Source: Achromobacter sp. HZ34 (lineage in GTDB: Bacteria > Pseudomonadota > Gammaproteobacteria > Burkholderiales > Burkholderiaceae_B). Taken from it: 64,000 bases of DNA. How positions within the stretch are numbered: position 1 is the first letter of the stretch; every line of letters starts with the position of its first letter. The notes beneath the pieces are model-generated. The model was not told the origin of the DNA and ran no database searches. It was given only the letters and a program-made list of their open reading frames with translations. Position numbers and translations under genes: made by a program. The stretch covers positions 372,001 to 436,000 of the forward strand of contig NZ_NJIX01000005.1 in NCBI RefSeq assembly GCF_002209485.1. The letters run 5' to 3'. Below are positions 59,819-64,000 of this stretch, one piece after another.

Positions 59819-60088
59819 CCCGACAGAGAGGAGCAGCGAACTATCGGGCTCTTACCTAAACCGAACTAACCAGAGCCACCCAATCTCATTTCGTCGGGCA
59901 CTTTGTATTTCTGCTCTTAGCTATGACCCGCTATCCGTAGACGACCGCTTCCGACCCAAAGCAGCCGGTCGAGCCGGCTGAGCTTCATGATCAAGAGTTA
60001 CAGTGGCCGACCATTTGACCTCTATCCTGAGGCAGCGAGCCATGCTTCCAAGCTTCGTATGCCCGAGCAGCAGTTGTACCGCCCGAAT
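59819..60088. other. Gene-free stretch before chrA
   Basis: 270 bases with no convincing reading frame on either strand, somewhat lower GC than neighbouring genes. No repeat, tRNA or transposase remnant was recognised. Confidence 0.5.
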
Positions 60089-61318
60089 TCAGATGCCCAT
60101 CGCCATGGCCCAGCCTGCCAAGCCGGCCAGCAGCACCACCAGCGCCGGCGGCGCGCGCCCCACTGTGAGCAATCCGAACGAGAGCAACGCCAGCCCAAAG
60201 TCCGCCTTGCCATGGATGGCACTTGTCCAAACGGGGTCGTATAGAGCCGACACCAGGATGCCAACCACACCGGCATTGATGCCCGCCATGGTTGTCTGAA
60301 TACCCGCGCGGTGGCAAAGCGCCGCCCAGAAGGGCAGAGCGCCGACCAGCATAAGTAAGGCCGGGAGGAATATGGTGCCCAGCAGAGCAAGACCACCGAT
60401 CCAGCCATGCAGCGGGCCGTGGGCTACCGCGCCAAGATAGGCCGAAAAAGTGAACAGTGGTCCTGGCACGGCCTGCGCTGCGCCATAGCCAGCCAGGAAG
60501 TCGGCGTTGTTGACGATGCCGCTGGGCACCACGGTGGCTTGCAGCAGCGGCAGCACTACGTGCCCGCCGCCGAAGACCAGCGCACCGGACCGATACACCC
60601 CCTCCAACAGCGCTATCGTGGACGATCCCGTGGATACAGCCCATAGAGGTAGCACGACAAGCGGTGTGGGAAACAGCAGCAGCGCAGCAACGCCCAGTTT
60701 GCGCGACACCGGGTAACTGTGGGCTTGGCCCCCGCCAGGATGTGAAATTTTCAGCGTCCACCAGCCTAGCAGTCCCGCCAAAGTGATCGCGGCAATCTGT
60801 CCCGCTGCTGAGGGCAGGATCATGGTCAGGAGTGCCGCCAAAATGGCTAGGGCTGCGCGTGGTCGGTCGGGGCATAACGACTTGGCCATACCCCACACAG
60901 CCTGCGCTACGATGGCCACGGCGACTACCTTGAGACCATGAACCCACCCGGACTGGGCCAGCCCTTGGTATTCGGCGATGCCGAAGGCAAACAGGATGAG
61001 CGCGACGGCCGATGGCAAGGTAAACCCTGCCCAAGCCGCCAGCAACCCCAACCAGCCGGCGCGGCCCAGCCCAATCGCCATTCCCACTTGGCTGCTGGCC
61101 GGACCTGGTAGAAACTGGCACAAGGCGACCAGATCGGAATAGCTTCGGTCATCCAGCCAACGGCGGCGCTCTACAAACTCCGAACGGAAATAGCCGAGAT
61201 GCGCGATTGGACCGCCGAAGGAGGTCAATCCCAGTTTTAGGAAGGCGCTGAAGACTTCAACGGGTGAGCTGCGCCCAGCTACAGCTTCGTGTTGTACGGT
61301 GTTGGCGGGGCCTGTCAT
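60089..61318 (-). CDS. chrA: Chromate transporter ChrA (two-domain form)
   Basis: 409 residues, the bidomain length of the CHR family. The first repeat holds FLKLGLTSFGGPIAHLGYF and CQFLPGPASSQVGMAIG. The second repeat holds ALVFGGGHVVLPLL and GYGAAQAVPGPLFTFSAYLG. Exports chromate from the cytoplasm, giving resistance. ATG 61318 overlaps the stop of the padR gene (ATGA). Base composition is slightly less GC-rich than the catabolic genes, compatible with acquisition as a resistance unit. Confidence 0.93.
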   Translation of the reverse strand: MTGPANTVQHEAVAGRSSPVEVFSAFLKLGLTSFGGPIAHLGYFRSEFVERRRWLDDRSYSDLVALCQFLPGPASSQVGMAIGLGRAGWLGLLAAWAGFTLPSAVALILFAFGIAEYQGLAQSGWVHGLKVVAVAIVAQAVWGMAKSLCPDRPRAALAILAALLTMILPSAAGQIAAITLAGLLGWWTLKISHPGGGQAHSYPVSRKLGVAALLLFPTPLVVLPLWAVSTGSSTIALLEGVYRSGALVFGGGHVVLPLLQATVVPSGIVNNADFLAGYGAAQAVPGPLFTFSAYLGAVAHGPLHGWIGGLALLGTIFLPALLMLVGALPFWAALCHRAGIQTTMAGINAGVVGILVSALYDPVWTSAIHGKADFGLALLSFGLLTVGRAPPALVVLLAGLAGWAMAMGI

Positions 61319-61644
61319 TTGTGCATTGCCTCCCCGGTGAACTCCCAGATGCGTTCCTTGGCCAGCGCCAAGCCTTCCTTGCCCTTGGGCGTAATCGTGT
61401 AGAGCTTTCGCACGGTGCGTCCTTCGCGCTCCTGGCGCGAAACGAGGTAGCCGTCGCGCTCCATCTTGTGAATCATCGGGTATAGCGTTCCGGGAGAAAG
61501 TCGATAGCCGTGGTGGGCCAGCTCGTCAATCATCCACTGCCCATAGATCTTCTGCTCGGCTGCGTGATGCAGCACGTGCAGGCGGACCAGCCCCGACAGC
61601 AGATCGTGGCGCTCCATAGCGCGAGGTGTTGAGGTCACGTTCAT
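61315..61644 (-). CDS. PadR-family transcriptional regulator of chrA
   Basis: 109 residues, a compact PadR winged helix (VRLHVLHHAAEQKIYGQWM; LSPGTLYPMIHKMERDGYL) without the long C-terminal domain. Overlaps chrA by four bases and precedes it, so it is the expected regulator of the pair. Repeated TATCGA-type elements (61645-61672) touch its start codon and suggest autorepression. Confidence 0.93.
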   Translation of the reverse strand: MNVTSTPRAMERHDLLSGLVRLHVLHHAAEQKIYGQWMIDELAHHGYRLSPGTLYPMIHKMERDGYLVSRQEREGRTVRKLYTITPKGKEGLALAKERIWEFTGEAMHK

Positions 61645-61672
61645 ATCGATATTCGATAACGAAATTCGATAA
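61645..61672. promoter_or_regulatory. Repeated TATCGA-type elements upstream of padR-chrA
   Basis: The palindrome TATCGATA (61645-61652) is followed by two direct ATTCGATAA units (61651-61659 and 61664-61672, 13 bases apart), with an embedded inverted repeat TTCG-ATAA-CGAA (61652-61663). They sit immediately upstream of the padR start, where a PadR dimer would block expression. Confidence 0.5.
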
Positions 61673-61871
61673 TAACAACGACATGACAGTTCTAAGCTGG
61701 TCCCGTGATTCCTCCTTGAAGGGCAGCTATTGGCCGGAAGCAGTCATAACGACCACCCGCTGCAACCCGACCCAGAGCGTATTTCCAAAGGCAGGCAGTT
61801 ACTTAATCCGCTCCGTCCCGGCGGCGATTCGCAAAGGGAAGCACATAAAGCCCCTGCCCTCGATCCTCGGC

Positions 61872-63674
61872 CTACCTATACCCTCGCGCCTGCAGATCAA
61901 ACAAGTGCGCGTAACGGCCCTCGAGTGCCATCAAGGCCTGGTGGTCGCCACGCTCCAGGATCTCGCCGCGGTCCAGCACCAGGATTTCATCGGCATTTCT
62001 TACGCTGGAAAAGCGATGCGAAATCAGCAAGGTCATGCGGCCCTGCGCGTGCTTGCGGAAATGCTCGAACACCTCGGCTTCGGCCGCTGCATCCAGCGCG
62101 GCGGTCGGTTCGTCCAGTACCAGGATGTCAGCCTCGCGGCGCATGTACGCGCGCGACAACGCTATCTTCTGCCACTGGCCGCCCGAGAGCTCCTGTCCGC
62201 CCGCGAACCAGCGGCCCAGCTGCGTCGCGTAGCCGTGCTCCAGCCGTTCGATGAATTCCGCCGCGGCGCCCTGGCCAGCGGCCTCGCGCCAGCGCTCTTC
62301 CTGGTCGAAAGCCTGCACATCACCTACGCCCAGGTTCTCGCTGACCGGTAATTGATAACGGATGAAGTCCTGGAAAATGACGCCGATACGCCGGCGCAAA
62401 GCGTCTTCCTCCCAATCGTTGAGGTCGCTGCCATCGAGCAGGATGCGCCCCTGGTCGGGACGATACAGGCGCGTCAGGAGCTTGATCATGGTGGTCTTGC
62501 CGGAGCCGTTTTCGCCGACCAGCGCCAGGCTGCGCCCAGGCGCCAGATGCAGGTCGATGTTGCGCAGCGCCGGCGCGCTGGACCCGGGATACGTGAAGCC
62601 GACGTTCTCGCAACGCAAGCCATCGCCCGGCCGCACGCCCTGCCGCAGCACCCCCGTCTGCGGTGCGACGGGATGCGCCAGATATTCGTGCAGGTTCGAC
62701 AGGTACAGCCCGTCTTCGTACAGCCCGCTGATGGCCGTCAGCCCCGAACTGATGGCGGACTGGCCCTGGCGGAACAACGCCAGGTACATGGTCATCTGGC
62801 CCAGCGTCGTCAGGCCTTGCATGGTGTCGAAAGCCACCCAGGCGTAGGCGCCATAGAACGCCGCCGTACCGAACAAACCCAGCAGGAAACCCCAGCCATC
62901 GCGGCGCAAGGTCAGGCGCCGGTCTTCCGCATACAGGCGCGCATAGGTGTCGCGGTAGCGCTGCAACAGCAACGGCGCGAAACCGAAAATCTTCACTTCC
63001 TTGATGTTGCTCTCGTGCGAGAGCAGGCTCTCTATGTAGTTCTGCTGACGGCTCTCCGGCGCGCGCCGGCTGAACAGGCGGAACGCGTTGCCCGAAAAAT
63101 GCGCTTCGGATGCAAACACCGGCAACGCACCGGCAACCAGCAGCAGCAATACCCACGGCGAAAAATGCACCAGTAGCACCGCGAAGCTGCTCAGCAGGAT
63201 CAGGTTCTGCACGAGACCCAGCGATTTCATGATCAAGGAGAGCGGCCGGGTGGAGGCATCGCGGCGGATGCGTACCAGGCGGTCATAGAACTCGGAATCC
63301 TCGAACTGGACCAGGGAAAGCTGCTGCGCCTTCTCCAGTATGAGCAGGTTCACCTTCTGCCCCAACTGCACACGCAACAGCGACTGCTGTACGGAAAGCG
63401 CGCGTTGCATCGCGGCCAGCAGGATGAGTATCCCGGCTTCGAGCAGGACATAGCGCAGCACCGGCCATAGCGGCGCACTGCCCGTCTGCGCGCGCACCTG
63501 TATGGACGCAACCACGGCGTCGACGATGTGCTGGCCCACCCAGGCGGCCCACGCGGGCAAGGCGCCAGCGGCGATGGTGGCGACGATCAGGCCCAGGAAC
63601 AGGCCCCGGGAGGTATTCCAGACCAGGCCTACCGCCTGCAGCGCCTGGCTGTAAAAGAAGGCGACACGTTTCAT
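61872..63674 (-). CDS. ABC exporter with fused membrane and ATPase domains
   Basis: 600 residues. Residues 1-330 form a six-helix exporter domain; 355-595 the ATPase with Walker A GENGSGKTT, signature LSGGQWQK, Walker B ILVLDEPTAAL and switch ISHRFSS. A half-transporter of the lipid/drug/peptide export class that works as a dimer. Divergent from a His-rich YqjI-like PadR regulator across 84 bases of repeated operator sequence, so metal-dependent control is likely. Substrate unknown; export of a metal chelator is one possibility. Confidence 0.9.
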   Translation of the reverse strand: MKRVAFFYSQALQAVGLVWNTSRGLFLGLIVATIAAGALPAWAAWVGQHIVDAVVASIQVRAQTGSAPLWPVLRYVLLEAGILILLAAMQRALSVQQSLLRVQLGQKVNLLILEKAQQLSLVQFEDSEFYDRLVRIRRDASTRPLSLIMKSLGLVQNLILLSSFAVLLVHFSPWVLLLLVAGALPVFASEAHFSGNAFRLFSRRAPESRQQNYIESLLSHESNIKEVKIFGFAPLLLQRYRDTYARLYAEDRRLTLRRDGWGFLLGLFGTAAFYGAYAWVAFDTMQGLTTLGQMTMYLALFRQGQSAISSGLTAISGLYEDGLYLSNLHEYLAHPVAPQTGVLRQGVRPGDGLRCENVGFTYPGSSAPALRNIDLHLAPGRSLALVGENGSGKTTMIKLLTRLYRPDQGRILLDGSDLNDWEEDALRRRIGVIFQDFIRYQLPVSENLGVGDVQAFDQEERWREAAGQGAAAEFIERLEHGYATQLGRWFAGGQELSGGQWQKIALSRAYMRREADILVLDEPTAALDAAAEAEVFEHFRKHAQGRMTLLISHRFSSVRNADEILVLDRGEILERGDHQALMALEGRYAHLFDLQARGYR

Positions 63675-63694
63675 AGCGTTATCGATTGACCATC

Positions 63695-63746
63695 TATATC
63701 GTAAGACATATCATACGACATATCTAAAGACATATCTTGCGATATA
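63695..63746. promoter_or_regulatory. Operator array between ABC exporter and PadR regulator
   Basis: GACATATC occurs three times in the same direction at 63705, 63717 and 63729, exactly 12 bases apart. The array is bounded by inverted 18-base arms (63695-63712 and 63729-63746) that match at 15 of 18 positions (TATATCG.AAGA.AT.TC). AT-rich and only 84 bases from start to start between the divergent genes, it probably holds both promoters. Confidence 0.7.
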
Positions 63747-63758
63747 TACAGGACCGCC

Positions 63759-64000
63759 ATGGGACACCATCACCACAAGCATTGCGCCGGCTGGCACTCA
63801 CCCCGGCACGACGAGCACGGACGCGGCGGCCACGGTGGGCACCGCCGCCACGGCGATTTCAGTGGCCGCGGCGAACTGATGCGCGGACGCCGCTTTTCCT
63901 CGGAAGACCTGCAGCTGATGCTGCTGGGCTTGCTGGCCGACGGCGACAGCCACGGCTACGAATTGATCAAGGCGCTGGAAACCCGCAGCGAAGGCGCCTA
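63759..64000 (+). CDS. His-rich PadR-family regulator, YqjI-like (partial)
   Basis: About 80 N-terminal residues visible. MGHHHHKHCAGWHSPRHDEH and the following HGRGG/HGGHRRH words form a metal-binding tail. The PadR domain then begins (LMLLGLLADGDSHGYELIKA, then LETRSEGAY). This order, a His/Cys-rich tail followed by DSHGYELIKA, is that of E. coli YqjI, a PadR repressor that senses nickel and affects iron handling. ATG 63759 is preceded by AGGA. The remainder lies beyond the right edge. Confidence 0.85.
   Translation, partial: MGHHHHKHCAGWHSPRHDEHGRGGHGGHRRHGDFSGRGELMRGRRFSSEDLQLMLLGLLADGDSHGYELIKALETRSEGA

Overview
The window is high-GC, densely packed proteobacterial chromosome. It carries seven Bug/TctC-type periplasmic solute receptors (one partial) with no TctA/TctB membrane genes, many LysR/IclR/GntR/AraC regulators facing small catabolic operons, and a pyridine-ring degradation cluster. 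That gene mix points to a Bordetella or Achromobacter-like member of the Alcaligenaceae (Burkholderiales), probably an environmental species. The assignment rests on gene families and their arrangement, not on a database search.

Layout. 1-2.9 kb: sugar-acid module (L-talarate/galactarate dehydratase, a Bug receptor, and a divergent LacI/GntR-type regulator with two matching operators). 3-6.7 kb: ZIP metal transporter, EamA exporter with divergent AraC regulator, Bug receptor. 7-12.6 kb: an unfamiliar cluster of a GT-B glycosyltransferase, a ferritin-like di-iron protein, an exported protein, a family 2 glycosyltransferase and, divergent from them, a membrane acyltransferase. 12.6-16.3 kb: two exporters and a LysR regulator. 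16.4-23.9 kb: acyl-CoA module (crotonase-fold enzyme, CaiB CoA-transferase, two Bug receptors, LysR, and a 778-residue double acyl-CoA dehydrogenase).

24-34.4 kb: N-heteroaromatic acid catabolism. NicX-, NicD- and NicF-type enzymes take 2,5-dihydroxypyridine to maleate. Upstream steps appear to be done by a CoxL/M/S-type molybdenum hydroxylase with CoxG and by an FAD monooxygenase. An IclR regulator sits between the hydroxylase operon and the nicD-nicX operon, and a shared AGAA-N5-TTCT element lies upstream of both. 34.7-37.1 kb: a large exported protein with three W/Y-rich repeats. 37.2-47 kb: a ten-gene operon with a branched-chain-type ABC importer (LivJ, LivF, fused LivM-LivG, LivH), SDR, carboxymuconolactone decarboxylase-like, hydroxyisobutyrate dehydrogenase-like, cupin, NIPSNAP and GntR genes, divergent from a metallo-beta-lactamase-fold hydrolase. 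47-52.8 kb: dehydrogenase, two Bug receptors, MmgE/PrpD protein and LysR.

52.8-56.2 kb: one reading frame joining a 2Fe-2S ferredoxin/ferredoxin-reductase module to an M24 (Xaa-Pro peptidase/creatinase) domain, divergent from a MocR-type regulator. 56.4-58.9 kb: FNT-type channel, saccharopine dehydrogenase-like protein, DCC protein. 58.9-60.1 kb: gene-poor, somewhat lower-GC stretch with decayed reading frames. 60.1-64 kb: chromate transporter with PadR regulator, and an ABC exporter divergent from a His-rich YqjI-like PadR regulator over an unusually regular operator.

No tRNA, rRNA, CRISPR array, integrase or insertion sequence was recognised.
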